The translations under genes were made by a program, and so were the position numbers. A stretch of DNA of 64,000 nt, taken from Paenibacillus methanolicus. GTDB lineage: Bacteria; Bacillota; Bacilli; Paenibacillales; Paenibacillaceae. The DNA lies in the NCBI RefSeq assembly GCF_008124765.1, contig NZ_VNHS01000012.1, forward strand, positions 248,001 through 312,000, read 5' to 3'. Positions 9,480 to 19,341 of this stretch are shown piece after piece. The notes under the pieces were generated by a model. The model did no database searches. It worked only from the letters and a program-made list of their open reading frames with translations, and was not told where the DNA came from. Numbering within the stretch: position 1 is the stretch's first letter; every line of letters begins with the position of its first letter.

Positions 9480-11102
9480 ATGATCAGTACAAGCGGCATC
9501 ACGCTTCGATACGGGAAGCGCGCCTTATTCGAGGATGTTAATATCAAATTCACGCCGGGCAACTGCTACGGCCTTATCGGCGCGAACGGCGCCGGCAAAT
9601 CGACGTTTCTGAAAATTCTCTCCGGCGAAGTCGAGCAGACGAACGGCGAAGTGCACATCACGCCGGGCGAGCGTCTGGCCGTGCTGAAGCAGAACCATTA
9701 CGAGTACGACCAGTTCAAGGTGCTCGAGACCGTCATCATGGGCCACAAGAAGCTCTATGAGGTCATGAAAGAGAAAGACGCGATCTACATGAAAGATCCG
9801 TTCACCGACGAGGACGGCATGCGCGCCGGCGAGTTGGAAGCGGAATTCGCGGATATGAACGGCTGGGAAGCGGAATCCGAAGCGGCGGGCATGCTCAATG
9901 GCCTCGGCATCCCGCCGGAGCTGCACGACAAGCAGATGTCGGAGCTCTCCGGCAACGAGAAAGTCCGCGTTCTCCTCGCGCAGGCGCTGTTCGGCAGCCC
10001 GCACATCCTGCTGCTTGACGAGCCTACCAACCATTTGGATATGCAGTCGATCGAATGGCTCGAGAACTTCCTGGCCGGCTATGAAGGCACCGTTATCGTC
10101 GTATCCCATGACCGTCACTTCCTGAACCAAGTATGTACGCACATCGCGGATATCGATTTCGGCAAAATCCAGTTGTACGTCGGCAACTACGACTTCTGGT
10201 ACGAGTCCAGCCAGCTGGCGCTCACGCTCATGCGCGACCAGAACAAGAAGAAGGAAGATAAGATCAAGGAACTGCAGGCGTTCATCCAGCGCTTCAGCGC
10301 CAACAAGTCGAAGGCGAAGCAGGCGACGAGCCGGAAGAAGCTCCTCGACAAAATCTCGCTGGACGACATTCGCCCTTCCAGCCGGAAGTATCCGTTCATC
10401 CACTTCAAGCCCGAGCGCGAAGCCGGCAAGCAATTGCTGCTCACCGAAGGACTCACGAAGAGCGTCGATGGCGTAAAACTGATCGACAACCTGACGCTGA
10501 CCGTGAACAAAGGCGACAAAATCGCGCTGGTCGGCCCGAATACGCAACCGAAATCGGTGCTCATGCAAATTCTGATGGGCGAGACGGAAGCGGACAGCGG
10601 CACGTACGCGTGGGGCGTCACGACGACGCAAGCTTACTTCCCGAAAGACAACTCGGCTTATTTCGACGGCGTCGAGATGAACCTGGTCGACTGGCTGCGT
10701 CAATACTCCAAGGATCAGGACGAATCGTTCATCCGCGGCTTCTTGGGCCGGATGCTCTTCTCCGGCGACGAAGCGCTGAAGAAAGCAAGCGTCCTCTCCG
10801 GTGGCGAGAAAGTGCGCTGCATGCTCTCCAAGATGATGCTCTCCGGCTCGAACGTGCTGCTCATGGACGAACCGACGAACCACTTGGACCTCGAATCCAT
10901 CACGGCGCTCAACAACGGGTTGATCGACTTCGACGGCACGCTGATCTTCACCTCCCATGACCATCAGTTCGTGCAGACGATCGCCAACCGCATCGTGGAG
11001 ATTACGCCAAGCGGCGTCATCGACCGGATCATGAGCTACGACGAATACCTCGAGAACGCGGAAGTCAAAGCGCTTCGCGAGCGCATGTACCCGGCTGAAT
11101 AA
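9480..11102 (+). CDS. ykpA: ABC-F family ATPase, YkpA/YbiT-like
   Basis: About 540 residues with two ATP-binding cassettes and no membrane segments. The first cassette has a normal Walker A (G-A-N-G-A-G-K-S-T), signature L-S-G-N-E and L-L-L-D-E-P-T-N-H-L-D; the second has L-S-G-G-E and L-L-M-D-E-P-T-N-H-L-D but its Walker A reads G-P-N-T-Q-P-K-S, lacking the usual G-K-S/T glycine. Lys/Glu-rich linker between the cassettes (about 255-305) is typical of ABC-F translation factors that act on the ribosome. ATG 9480 fits YkpA; an in-frame ATG 9 codons upstream (9453) is less likely. TATAAT at 9430-9435 may be its -10. No known antibiotic-resistance subtype is indicated. Confidence 0.92.
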   Translation: MISTSGITLRYGKRALFEDVNIKFTPGNCYGLIGANGAGKSTFLKILSGEVEQTNGEVHITPGERLAVLKQNHYEYDQFKVLETVIMGHKKLYEVMKEKDAIYMKDPFTDEDGMRAGELEAEFADMNGWEAESEAAGMLNGLGIPPELHDKQMSELSGNEKVRVLLAQALFGSPHILLLDEPTNHLDMQSIEWLENFLAGYEGTVIVVSHDRHFLNQVCTHIADIDFGKIQLYVGNYDFWYESSQLALTLMRDQNKKKEDKIKELQAFIQRFSANKSKAKQATSRKKLLDKISLDDIRPSSRKYPFIHFKPEREAGKQLLLTEGLTKSVDGVKLIDNLTLTVNKGDKIALVGPNTQPKSVLMQILMGETEADSGTYAWGVTTTQAYFPKDNSAYFDGVEMNLVDWLRQYSKDQDESFIRGFLGRMLFSGDEALKKASVLSGGEKVRCMLSKMMLSGSNVLLMDEPTNHLDLESITALNNGLIDFDGTLIFTSHDHQFVQTIANRIVEITPSGVIDRIMSYDEYLENAEVKALRERMYPAE

Positions 11103-11120
11103 GCTAGAGACTTATACAAC

Positions 11121-11157
11121 GAGAGCCCTGCGGTTGATTCCGCAGGGCTCTTCTTGT
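11121..11157 (+). terminator. Terminator of the ABC-F gene
   Basis: GAGCCCTGCG/CGCAGGGCTC perfect 10-bp stem with 8-nt loop, then TTCTTGTTGTTT. Confidence 0.85.
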
Positions 11158-11344
11158 TGTTTGGGTGAGTTATAGAACCGTTCCAAATATGGATAAAAAC
11201 GAAAGCGAAGGTCCGCACGGAGCCGCATCAAGGACACACCCCTACAGGATAGCAGCCCAAGGCAAAACGTAACGCACGAATAGCGGGATCCCCTCGAAAG
11301 GACACATCGACGACGGCCGCGTAACGAGACAAGATTCTTCCGGG

Positions 11345-11402
11345 TATCCAGAGGGACGGGACCCTCGGAACCCCTCGCGAGGGGCAATGCTGTCAGGTTA
11401 AG
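11345..11402 (-). repeat. Inverted, diverged fragment of the dispersed structured repeat
   Basis: Read on the minus strand this stretch runs CTTAACCTGACAGCATTGC, then a CCCCTCGCGAGGGG hairpin and GAGGGTCCCGTCCCTC, matching in order the 3-prime part of the repeat copy at 11482-11725 (CTTAACCTAACAGCATTG, then CTCGAGGGGG). Identity is partial, so it looks like an old copy in the opposite orientation. Confidence 0.55.
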
Positions 11403-11481
11403 GAAAAACGTCCGCTGAAGCCAATTAGGGCCTATAGTTGACAGGCTTAAGTCTTAGGACGAACTTCAAAACCCACTGAAG

Positions 11482-11725
11482 CTTTGTCCGTCAGGACAAA
11501 AGCGTGCCACATTCAAGCCTTCCCGCCGACCGCGAATAAACATGCCAGCACGAAAAAGGGAGTCCAGAGGGCAAAGCCCTTTGGAGCCTCCTCGGTGGAG
11601 GAGGTGGGAGGAGGGAGCAACAAAAGTGGGATCAACGGGGCGGAGCCCTCTTAACCTAACAGCATTGTCTCGAGGGGGCTTGGGGGAGGAAGAAAGGGTT
11701 CTCGAAGGGCGAAGCCCTTTTGTTC
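11482..11725 (+). repeat. Dispersed structured intergenic repeat, copy A
   Basis: Contains in order: a TTTGTCC/GGACAAA hairpin (11484-11500), the block GCCTTCCCGCCGACCGCG, the block AGTCCAGAGGGCAAAGCCCT with its own stem, a CCTCCTC/GAGGAGG hairpin, GGAGGGAGCAACAAAA, GGGGCGGAGCCC and finally AAGGGCGAAGCCCTT (11705-11719). The same order occurs at 21152-21360 with roughly 90 % identity by eye. It sits between convergent genes and codes for nothing credible: open frames across it are proline/arginine or glycine rich. Confidence 0.85.
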
Positions 11726-11729
11726 TTAA

Positions 11730-12302
11730 TCAGAATTCCTGATGAGGCTCGGATCGCAGCTGCGCGAGGACGACGTTCAGGAAATCGTCCTTCCCCAGCT
11801 CGATCAGATCCGGCCGCAGCATCTCCAGCAGCTCGAGGGCGACGTCGATTCGGGAGCGCAGCTGGCCGGTTTCATCGCTTGGCGTCCGGATGTGAAGCGG
11901 GCGGACCGTCCGCGAGGGCAGAGCCTCCTCCCTCAACAGATTCGTCATTCGGCCGATTCGCAGCTCGATTCGTTCCAGCTCGGCGTTCTTAACGCCGCAG
12001 AACAACCAGCCCAGGCCATCCGAATGCCAGCGCGGGTAGACGTCGACCAGCAGCGTCGGGCCTTGGATGGAGATCATATTAAGCTCGACGCCTTGCTGCG
12101 GTTCTCCGCAGCCTGGGACAAGCAGTCGTCGGGCTTTCGCGACCGAGCCCGGGTCGAGCAGCTCGAGGAAGGATGCGTCCCGACCGGGGGCGAACAGTTG
12201 AATCGCGGCGTCGCTGGCCTCAAAGAGGCGCAACGACGCGTCTACGACGAATAAAGCGGCGGGGATCGTGGACCAATGAAGCATATCGCCCGTGTTCTTC
12301 AT
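11730..12302 (-). CDS. PAS-like sensory protein, partner of the B12-binding protein
   Basis: A 190-residue soluble protein. Residues about 10-110 (I-P-A-A-L-F-V-V-D-A-S-L-R-L-F-E-A-S through W-L-F-C-G-V) have the length and pattern of a PAS domain; the rest is a charged helical tail likely to dimerise. The start is placed at the ATG preceded by ATAAGGAAC; an in-frame ATG at 12323, two bases after the upstream stop, has no ribosome binding site. Tight spacing with the B12-binding gene indicates one transcript. No catalytic domain or DNA-binding motif is visible, so a role in relaying or tuning a signal is inference. PAS assignment is from pattern only. Confidence 0.6.
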   Translation of the reverse strand: MKNTGDMLHWSTIPAALFVVDASLRLFEASDAAIQLFAPGRDASFLELLDPGSVAKARRLLVPGCGEPQQGVELNMISIQGPTLLVDVYPRWHSDGLGWLFCGVKNAELERIELRIGRMTNLLREEALPSRTVRPLHIRTPSDETGQLRSRIDVALELLEMLRPDLIELGKDDFLNVVLAQLRSEPHQEF

Positions 12303-12325
12303 GTTCCTTATCCCCCAAGTCATAA

Positions 12326-12982
12326 TTAGCCCAGTTGCTGCAGTTCGCCGAGCGTGGAGCGTTCGAACCGCGCAAGCCAATCGGACAATTCGAATAGATC
12401 GCCGAGCAGCACCGTCTCATTGGGGACGTGCGGCCGCAGGTCGAGCTCGCCGACGAGTCGGCTTCCGACGACGACGGCCGGTCTCGGCATCAGCTGTAGG
12501 AAGGCGTCGGCGTAAGATCGAAGCTGCACGAGCTGATGCTGCATCGTAAGCGACATCGCGATGACATCGGGTTTATAATGCAGGGCACCCGCCATGGCGT
12601 ATTCGAGCGGCAGGTTAGGCCCGTAGTAACGCGTGTCCCACCGATGTTCGCGGAAGATGCCGGCGCACATTTTGAGACCCAGATCATGCAGTTCGCCTTC
12701 GGTGCACAACAGCATGGCGCGGAACCGCCGGCTATCGTCCGGCAGGGGGCCTAGCCGCTCCAGCACCCATTCGCAGACGCCCGACGCCAGATGCTCGTCC
12801 GCGACGGAGATGAGGTTATTCTCCCATAGCTCGCCGATGTGGCGCATCGCGGGCTTGAGCAGCCGGTCGTACAGGAACAAGCGATTCGCGCCGCTCTCCC
12901 GATAACGCTCGAGCTGATCCATGACCGCTCTATGGCGTCCGGCGAGCATCAGCTCGGCAATCTCTTCGACAGCCAATTGCAT
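12326..12982 (-). CDS. Stand-alone cobalamin-binding sensor domain protein (CarH-C-terminal-like)
   Basis: A 218-residue protein with a helical cap domain (about 1-78) followed by a Rossmann-like B12-binding domain (about 85-200). The cap has W53 then nine residues then E63-H64, the W-x9-E-H signature seen in the adenosylcobalamin photosensor CarH; the B12 domain has E97-x-H99-x-x-G102, where His99 would be the lower cobalt ligand. CarH has an additional MerR-type DNA-binding domain, absent here, so output must pass through a partner, probably the PAS protein encoded 20-30 bp downstream. Light sensing is inference; other B12-dependent sensing or methyl transfer is possible. GGGAGG precedes the ATG. 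Divergent from the large kinase gene. Confidence 0.82.
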   Translation of the reverse strand: MQLAVEEIAELMLAGRHRAVMDQLERYRESGANRLFLYDRLLKPAMRHIGELWENNLISVADEHLASGVCEWVLERLGPLPDDSRRFRAMLLCTEGELHDLGLKMCAGIFREHRWDTRYYGPNLPLEYAMAGALHYKPDVIAMSLTMQHQLVQLRSYADAFLQLMPRPAVVVGSRLVGELDLRPHVPNETVLLGDLFELSDWLARFERSTLGELQQLG

Positions 12983-13209
12983 GTGGGTCGCCTCCCGAAT
13001 ATGGAACTTCGCTTTGCGTTCAAGGTTAGAGTGCCTCTATTATAGGCATTGTTCCGACGAGAAAGCGAGGAGTATTTTGATAGATTTTGCCGAACGGAAG
13101 GAACATCGGTCGAGCCGGAGAAGTATGCCTTGTTTCGTGTTTATAAAGCGTGTTTAATGTTTAATGAGGGTTATTAGAGGTGCAGGTGACCTCCCACGGA
13201 GGGCTTAAG

Positions 13210-16200
13210 GTGCAGGAAGAACAAGCACAGCTAGAGCGGCAGTATGTTTGCGATTTACCGTCCCGCATTGTCGGCATCGGCGCTTCGGCAGGCGGACTGG
13301 AAGGGCTGAAGACGCTATTTCAGGAAGCGAAATCCGACAATGGACTTGCTTACGTCGTGATCCAGCATTTGTCCCCTCACTATAAGAGCTTAATGAACGA
13401 GATTCTATCTAAATATACGACCCTGCGCATTGTCGAAGCGGAGGATGAGATGACGGTCGAGGCCAATACCGTCTATTTGGCGCCTTCACACCGAAGCTTG
13501 CGCACCCATCGGGGGAAGCTGTACGTGGCCAGTCCCGAGCCGGGCGAGGTTCATTATCCGATCGACGTGTTCTTTCGCTCCTTGGCGCTCGAGGAGCACT
13601 CGCAGGCCATCGGCATTATTTTGTCCGGTACCGGTTCGGACGGAACCAAGGGCGCGATCGCCATTAAGAAGGCGGGCGGCATCATCTTCGCGCAGAACGA
13701 GGCGACCGCCAAATTCGACGGGATGCCCCGAAGCGCGATACAGACGGGGTACGTCGATTACGTGCTGTCTCCGGAGGGGATCGCGGCCAAGCTGAACTAC
13801 GCGCCGGCGCTCATCCCGAGCGCGGATTCCCTCGTGTCGGAAATCGAACAGGTCAGCGATGACGAGAGGGACGAGCTCGTCTCGAAGATTCTGGACAGCA
13901 TCCGCCAAGAGACCAATATCGATTTCAGTTACTATAAGCGCCCTAGTCTTTTGAGGCGTATCGAGAAACGGATGAGCGCGACGGGCTGCCAGACGCTCTC
14001 CGCCTACTATAAGCTGTTCACGGAGGAAGAGGACGAGCTGACGGCTTTGCGCAAAGACCTGCTCATTCATGTCACCAACTTCTTTCGCGATGCGGAGGCG
14101 TTCTCCCTGCTGGCCGAGCAAGTGATTCCCCGGATTTTCGAGTCGAAGACGAAGGAGCGGGAGGTGCGCATCTGGACGGCGGGCTGCTCGACCGGGGAAG
14201 AGGCCTATTCGCTGGCGATGCTCGTGGCCGAATTCATGGACGGGCTGCCGGATGCGGGGAGCTACACGATTCGGATTTTCGCGACGGACGTGGACAAGCA
14301 TTCCATCGAATACGCCAATTTCGGCGTCTATCCGGTCAGCATCGAATCGAGCGTGAGCGAGCAGAGGCGGGAACGGTTTTTCACGCGGCAGGGGGACACG
14401 TACCAGGTGTCCAAAGAGCTGCGCCGGATGGTCGTCTTCGCGCCGCACAATCTAATCAAGGATCCGCCGTTCAGCAGCCTGGATTTAATCACATGCCGGA
14501 ACATGCTGATTTATTTGGAGAGCGAGATGCAGCGGAAGGTGCTTTCGTTGTTTCATTTCGCGCTGAATCCTTCGGGCTTCCTGTTTCTTGGGCCGAGCGA
14601 GACGATCGGGCGCTTGGATCACTTGTTCGAGCCGTTTCACTCGAAATGGAATATATTTCAACATAAGGCTTACCGGTTGGGCGGCATTGGCGGGCAGAAT
14701 CTGCACTTGGAGGCACGAGAAGGCTCGGCCGGCGCTCCGGATCAATTGATGAAGCGGAAGGTACGAGAGATGGCCAAATCAACGGATTTGCGCAGGACGG
14801 ATGAATTATATGCGACGCTCGTCAACGAGCACATGCCGCCTTCGCTGTTAATAGACGAGAATCTCGACGTGAAGCATCTAACGGGCAAGATGCAGCCGTA
14901 TTTGTCCCCGATGGAAGGCAGACCAAGCTGGAACGTGCACAAGCTGCTCGACCCTCGGCTGGCGATGGCGATCGTCACGGCCGTCCAGAAGGTGCGCGGC
15001 GGCGAGCCGACGGTATCGCTGTACAATGTCCGGTTCGATAACAATATGGGCGTAGCGGAAACGACGATCACGGTCAAGCCGTTCTCCCAGACGAATCGCA
15101 TGTTCGGCGGGCTGATGCTCGTCCTGTTCGAACCGGCGGAGAAATTGCAAGAGCGCGGCAGCATAATCGAATCGATCGAAGTCGACGAGAACGTGCGCCG
15201 GCAGCTATTGTGGCTGGAGAACCAGCTTCGCCAGACGGAGGAGCGGCTGCATGCGACGATCGAGGAGCTCGAGAGTTCCAGCGAGGAGCTGCAGAGCACG
15301 AACGAAGAGCTGATCGCCTCCAACGAAGAGCTGCAGAGCACGAACGAAGAGCTGCAGGCGGTGAACGAGGAGCTGGTCACGATCAACTCCGAGTACCAGT
15401 TCAAGATTCAAGAGCTGACCGAGCTTAATAACGATATGGACAATTTCCTGGTCAGCACGAAAATCGGGACGATATTCCTCGATACCCATCTGTGCATCCG
15501 GCGGTTCACGCCCGCGGTCACGAAGGAGATTAATCTGCTCGAGGTCGATTATGGACGCCCGTTCAGTCATATATCGCATAACTTCTATTATACGGATTTC
15601 GTGAAAGATGCCACGCGCGTCTTGAAGACGCTCAAGTCGACGGAGCGGGAAGTGAAGAGCAAGAACGGCCGCTGGTATAGCGTCCGCACGATGCCGTACC
15701 GGACGACCGAGCTGTTGACCAAAGGCGTCATTCTCACCTTCGTCGATATTACCGAACTGAAGAAGATCAACGAGGATCTGCTGAAGCTCTCCTATGCGAT
15801 GGAGCAGAGCCCGTCCGTCGTCGTCATTACGAATACGGATGGCGCCATCGTGTACGCGAACCGCAAATATTACGACGTGTCCGATTATAACCGCGAAGAG
15901 ACGATGGGCCGGCAGCTAGCGGAGCTGAACGACTGGCGCGCGGCGGACGCCGATTTCGAGGAGATCTGGAAGAAGCTGAAGGCCGGCGAGACGTGGGAAG
16001 GCGAGTTATCCGGTCATGCGAAGAACGGCGAGTTGTATTGGGAGAAAGCCCAATTGCACCCGATCATCAAGAAGGGCAAGACGATTTTCTTCATGAAAAT
16101 CTCCGAACTGATCACCGAGCGCAAGGAAGCGGAGGAGATGCTGCGCAAATCGGAGATGCTCTCGGCGATCGGGCAGCTGGCTGCCGGCATCGCGCACGAG

Positions 16201-16884
16201 ATTCGCAATCCGCTCACCTCGCTCAAAGGCTTCACGAAGCTGATGAAGGAAGACAATAAGCGCAATTACATCTCCATCATGACGATGGAGCTGGAGCGGA
16301 TCGAGCAGATCGTCAGCGAATTGCTTATTCTGGCCAAACCGCAAGCGGCGGAATTCCAGGTTACGGCTATCCATTCGGTGCTGAACGACGTCGTCATGCT
16401 TCTGGAGACGCAGGCAATCATGAACAACGTGCAGATTGAGATGCACAGCGAGCCGGGCATCTTCCTCGTGGAGGGCATCGCGAACCAGCTGAAGCAAGTG
16501 TTCATCAACTTGCTGAAGAACGGCATCGAAGCGATGCAGGGCGGCGGGACGATCCGGATCTCGACCGGCATGATGGAGGACGGCCTGGTCTGGACGAGCG
16601 TGCAGGACGAAGGCGGAGGCATTCCGGCCGACATGCTGGCCCGGCTTGGCGAGCCGTTTTATACGACGAAGTCGAAAGGGACGGGCCTCGGCCTCATGAT
16701 GAGCTACAAGATTATCGAGAATCACCAAGGCAAGCTGCTCTATGAGAGCGAGATGGGCATTGGCACGACCGCCCGGGTCGGGCTGCCCGTCTGGGCGGAG
16801 CCGGAGCGAATCGAGGAGGCGCAGCGGCTGACACGGTCGGCGGCGTCGGCGCTGGCGGAATCGCCGCAGGACATCCCTTCATAA
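13210..16884 (+). CDS. CheB-CheR-PAS-histidine kinase hybrid
   Basis: A protein of about 1224 residues. In order: CheB methylesterase domain ([20 protein letters not shown]), CheR N-terminal and methyltransferase domains ([27 protein letters not shown]), a long coiled coil of repeated E-E-L-Q-S-T-N units (about 690-740), two PAS domains, then HisKA ([10 protein letters not shown]) and HATPase (N-G-x-E-A, G-T-G-L-G-L). The kinase end resembles sporulation-type kinases. No receiver domain. GTG 13210 is chosen because GGAGGG ends 6 nt before it; GTG 13180 is an upstream alternative. Divergent from the B12/PAS genes, suggesting one signalling locus. Confidence 0.93.
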   Translation: MQEEQAQLERQYVCDLPSRIVGIGASAGGLEGLKTLFQEAKSDNGLAYVVIQHLSPHYKSLMNEILSKYTTLRIVEAEDEMTVEANTVYLAPSHRSLRTHRGKLYVASPEPGEVHYPIDVFFRSLALEEHSQAIGIILSGTGSDGTKGAIAIKKAGGIIFAQNEATAKFDGMPRSAIQTGYVDYVLSPEGIAAKLNYAPALIPSADSLVSEIEQVSDDERDELVSKILDSIRQETNIDFSYYKRPSLLRRIEKRMSATGCQTLSAYYKLFTEEEDELTALRKDLLIHVTNFFRDAEAFSLLAEQVIPRIFESKTKEREVRIWTAGCSTGEEAYSLAMLVAEFMDGLPDAGSYTIRIFATDVDKHSIEYANFGVYPVSIESSVSEQRRERFFTRQGDTYQVSKELRRMVVFAPHNLIKDPPFSSLDLITCRNMLIYLESEMQRKVLSLFHFALNPSGFLFLGPSETIGRLDHLFEPFHSKWNIFQHKAYRLGGIGGQNLHLEAREGSAGAPDQLMKRKVREMAKSTDLRRTDELYATLVNEHMPPSLLIDENLDVKHLTGKMQPYLSPMEGRPSWNVHKLLDPRLAMAIVTAVQKVRGGEPTVSLYNVRFDNNMGVAETTITVKPFSQTNRMFGGLMLVLFEPAEKLQERGSIIESIEVDENVRRQLLWLENQLRQTEERLHATIEELESSSEELQSTNEELIASNEELQSTNEELQAVNEELVTINSEYQFKIQELTELNNDMDNFLVSTKIGTIFLDTHLCIRRFTPAVTKEINLLEVDYGRPFSHISHNFYYTDFVKDATRVLKTLKSTEREVKSKNGRWYSVRTMPYRTTELLTKGVILTFVDITELKKINEDLLKLSYAMEQSPSVVVITNTDGAIVYANRKYYDVSDYNREETMGRQLAELNDWRAADADFEEIWKKLKAGETWEGELSGHAKNGELYWEKAQLHPIIKKGKTIFFMKISELITERKEAEEMLRKSEMLSAIGQLAAGIAHEIRNPLTSLKGFTKLMKEDNKRNYISIMTMELERIEQIVSELLILAKPQAAEFQVTAIHSVLNDVVMLLETQAIMNNVQIEMHSEPGIFLVEGIANQLKQVFINLLKNGIEAMQGGGTIRISTGMMEDGLVWTSVQDEGGGIPADMLARLGEPFYTTKSKGTGLGLMMSYKIIENHQGKLLYESEMGIGTTARVGLPVWAEPERIEEAQRLTRSAASALAESPQDIPS

Positions 16885-16898
16885 GACATGGATCGAGG

Positions 16899-16936
16899 AA
16901 GCGGCTTCCCCGTGGAGGGGAAAGCCGCTTTTTGGC
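16899..16936 (+). terminator. Terminator of the hybrid kinase gene
   Basis: AAGCGGCTTCCCC and GGGGAAAGCCGCTT arms (one bulge) followed by T5. Confidence 0.85.
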
Positions 16937-17054
16937 ATTCAGGCGATCTGGACGGACAAGCGCTAGTCGCCAGGATATGCGTCAGCCTGTCGATTTGTGA
17001 TAGAATAAAGGGAATGAAATGAAGGTGGCGTAAAGCTGGAAGGAGAAGATTCTC

Positions 17055-17570
17055 ATGTCCTTTTTTGATAAAGTCAAGCAGAGCGCGTCAGAGGCGGCGA
17101 AGAAGGCGCAGCAAACGGTGGAAATTACGAAGCTCCGCGGCCAAATCGCCGGCAAGGAGAAAGACATGGAACAGCTGTTCCGCCAAATCGGCGAGACGGT
17201 CTACCAGGCTCATGCGAGCCGCTCGCACGATGGCGCTCACGAGGAAGAAGTAGCCGGATTCCTGCGGCAGCTGGACGAGATTCGCATGGAGATCGACATG
17301 CTGGAGGAACGGATCAAGCATATCCGTTCGGAGAAGTCCTGCGCGTGCGGCAAAGTCGTGTCGCTCGATACGCGATATTGCCCGGACTGCGGCTCGCAGC
17401 TGGCGATGGAGGAGCCGAAGCCGGTCGAATCCACGATGGGCGAGATCCGCGTCGTCTGCAGCCATTGCGGTACGGAGAACGATCTATCGGCGCAATTCTG
17501 CGTCTCCTGCGGGTCCGACCTGCCGGGTTCGGCTGCCGCGGATGCGACGGAAGAGACGGAGCGCGGCTGA
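17055..17570 (+). CDS. Coiled-coil protein with two C-terminal zinc ribbons
   Basis: A 171-residue protein: an amphipathic, Lys/Ala-rich N-terminus, a coiled coil (about 20-95) and two zinc-ribbon knuckle pairs, C-x-C-G...C-P-D-C-G (about 97-116) and C-S-H-C-G...C-V-S-C-G (about 135-155). Proteins of this layout are common and uncharacterised in Paenibacillaceae; the ribbons may bind Zn and mediate protein contacts. GGAAGGAGA lies about 10 nt before the ATG. The gene is alone between terminators. No function is claimed. Confidence 0.8.
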   Translation: MSFFDKVKQSASEAAKKAQQTVEITKLRGQIAGKEKDMEQLFRQIGETVYQAHASRSHDGAHEEEVAGFLRQLDEIRMEIDMLEERIKHIRSEKSCACGKVVSLDTRYCPDCGSQLAMEEPKPVESTMGEIRVVCSHCGTENDLSAQFCVSCGSDLPGSAAADATEETERG

Positions 17571-17590
17571 TCGATCCGCGGTTTGCGCGA

Positions 17591-17646
17591 ACGGCCCCCT
17601 GGCCATAACGCCTCGTACGAGGGTTATGGCCAGGGGGCCGTTTTTC
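17591..17646. terminator. Strong bidirectional terminator between convergent genes
   Basis: A 19-bp perfect stem, ACGGCCCCCTGGCCATAAC with its complement, 13-to-17-nt loop, T run on the plus strand and A-rich sequence before it for the minus-strand operon. Confidence 0.9.
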
Positions 17647-17716
17647 AAAATACAAGAATTTAAAAGTGCCACGCTTATCAAACAACTTGTATTTCTCGAT
17701 CGCTGAATGCTGCATA

Positions 17717-18463
17717 CTAGCGGGTATGCGGTTTAATTTCCGACGTGCGGAACATGTAATGAATGAGGGCATACAGGAAAGCGACGGCGAGACCGTAGGA
17801 CAGCAGGAACTGCCACGGCGTCAGCAGACTGTTCAGCAGGCTGCCTTCCCGAAGCAGGTTGACGAAATTATCGTAGAACCGCACCTCGATGCCGATCGCC
17901 AGGTTGAGAGCAAGCACGATCGCAATGACGCCGGCGGCTTTGCCGAACCGGTAGAACGTCGTCGCGATGAAATGACCCAAGAGAAGCGAGTACAGCGTAA
18001 GCAGGGAATATTCCGCGACAATGGCCGGAATTTGGTTCGCCTGCGCGAACAGATGATGATCCTTCAATTGCTCGTTCCAGCCGGACTGGGACGCGTACAC
18101 GGCATGTTCCACCGCGAATCCGGCGCCGACGAGCACGGCGCTCGCGAGCGCGAACGCGCCGCAGAACAGCAGCGTGCCGAGCGCCGCGTGCTTGCGCGTA
18201 ATGCCATGGTTGAGCAGCACCCCGAGGTGGACGTAGGTGAGACGGACGCCGACGATGAAGGCGTAGACGTTCAACGCTTCGAAGACGTTGTCCCAGTAGC
18301 TGATTCGGATCGGTCCGAGCGCTACGCTGTCATAGACGAGCGCCGCCGCTGTAATGGCCGCCGATGCGAGCCAGAACAGCGCGAACAGCTTTGGCTTGCC
18401 GGTCGCCACCAGGACGCGCAGCGTGAGGAGCGCGGGATGCACCGGCGGTTTGGGGGGCATCAT
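17717..18463 (-). CDS. ABC transporter permease of a GntR-linked operon
   Basis: A 248-residue integral membrane protein with about six hydrophobic segments (for example F-A-L-F-W-L-A-S-A-A-I-T-A-A, L-L-F-C-G-A-F-A-L-A-S-A-V-L-V). It overlaps the ATPase gene by 4 bp, so the two form one transporter. No sequence match to a characterised permease is recognised; the operon form (YtrA-type GntR, ATPase, permease) is that of envelope-stress or antibiotic-export modules in Bacillota. Substrate unknown. Confidence 0.8.
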   Translation of the reverse strand: MMPPKPPVHPALLTLRVLVATGKPKLFALFWLASAAITAAALVYDSVALGPIRISYWDNVFEALNVYAFIVGVRLTYVHLGVLLNHGITRKHAALGTLLFCGAFALASAVLVGAGFAVEHAVYASQSGWNEQLKDHHLFAQANQIPAIVAEYSLLTLYSLLLGHFIATTFYRFGKAAGVIAIVLALNLAIGIEVRFYDNFVNLLREGSLLNSLLTPWQFLLSYGLAVAFLYALIHYMFRTSEIKPHTR

Positions 18464-19341
18464 GCGCGCACCTCCTGGCGACTCGTCAAGTGAACGAACA
18501 AATCCTGCAGCGGCAAGGACCGCACCTCCAGATGATAGAGGTCGGCGAGCTTCCGCAGGTGATCCGTCATTTCCCCGAACACGGACGCGGATTTCAAGCT
18601 GCCGCCCCCGAGCGTATACAGCACCAGCTGGTCTTCGGTGAATCGGTCGACGTCGTATTCGGTCCCCGTCACGGAATAAGCTTTCATTAATAATTGCTCA
18701 ACCGGTTCGTGCAGAAGCAACGTCCCTCGGTCGATCACGACCACTTCCTCGAACAGCTTGCCGACTTCCTCGATCAAATGGGTGGAGAGAATCAGCATCC
18801 GGGGGAAGCGGATATAATCCGCGAGCAGCTCCTCGTAGAACAGGTAGCGCGCATGGGCGTCCATGCCGATGTAGGTCTCATCGAGCAGGGTGAGCGGCGC
18901 GCGGCTCGCGAGCCCTAGAATGGCGCCGAGCGCCGACTCCATCCCGCGCGAGAGATGCTGGACTTTCGTATCGAGGGGAAGCTCGAACCGGTCGGCCAAC
19001 GCGCTCGCGTAATCCGCATCCCAATTCGGCCACGCCGACGCCGCGATCGCCAGCGCATCGCGCGTTTTGGCGAAGCCGTACGCCATCCGGCTGTCCCGCA
19101 CGAAACAAATTTGCCGGGCGAGTTCGCTGTTCTCGTAGGGTGTCTGGCCCTGCACGAGAATGCTGCCCGAGGTCGGACGAAGCAGGCCTTTCATCATGGA
19201 GAGCAGCGAGGTCTTGCCGGAGCCGTTGCGGCCGAGCAGGCCGATGATCTTGTTCCCGGAGAGGGTGGCGGTGACGCCGCGCAGCGCGGTTTGCGAGCGG
19301 TATTGCTTCGTAATGGCCTTCCATTCGACCGTCATGTTCAT
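18460..19341 (-). CDS. ABC transporter ATP-binding protein
   Basis: A 293-residue ATPase with Walker A G-R-N-G-S-G-K-T-S, signature region H-L-S-R-G-M-E-S (a variant of L-S-G-G-Q, as in the YtrB/YhcG-type ATPases), Walker B-like L-T-L-L-D-E-T-Y-I-G-M-D and an H-loop S-T-H-L-I-E-E. The D-E-T-Y in place of D-E-P is characteristic of this GntR-associated group. It energises the permease encoded by the overlapping downstream gene and itself overlaps the GntR gene by 4 bp. Confidence 0.92.
   Translation of the reverse strand: MNMTVEWKAITKQYRSQTALRGVTATLSGNKIIGLLGRNGSGKTSLLSMMKGLLRPTSGSILVQGQTPYENSELARQICFVRDSRMAYGFAKTRDALAIAASAWPNWDADYASALADRFELPLDTKVQHLSRGMESALGAILGLASRAPLTLLDETYIGMDAHARYLFYEELLADYIRFPRMLILSTHLIEEVGKLFEEVVVIDRGTLLLHEPVEQLLMKAYSVTGTEYDVDRFTEDQLVLYTLGGGSLKSASVFGEMTDHLRKLADLYHLEVRSLPLQDLFVHLTSRQEVRA

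Noticed and set aside
11482-11725. CRISPR array
   Set aside because: Blocks are different hairpins in a fixed order, not identical repeats with unique spacers, and no cas genes are present.
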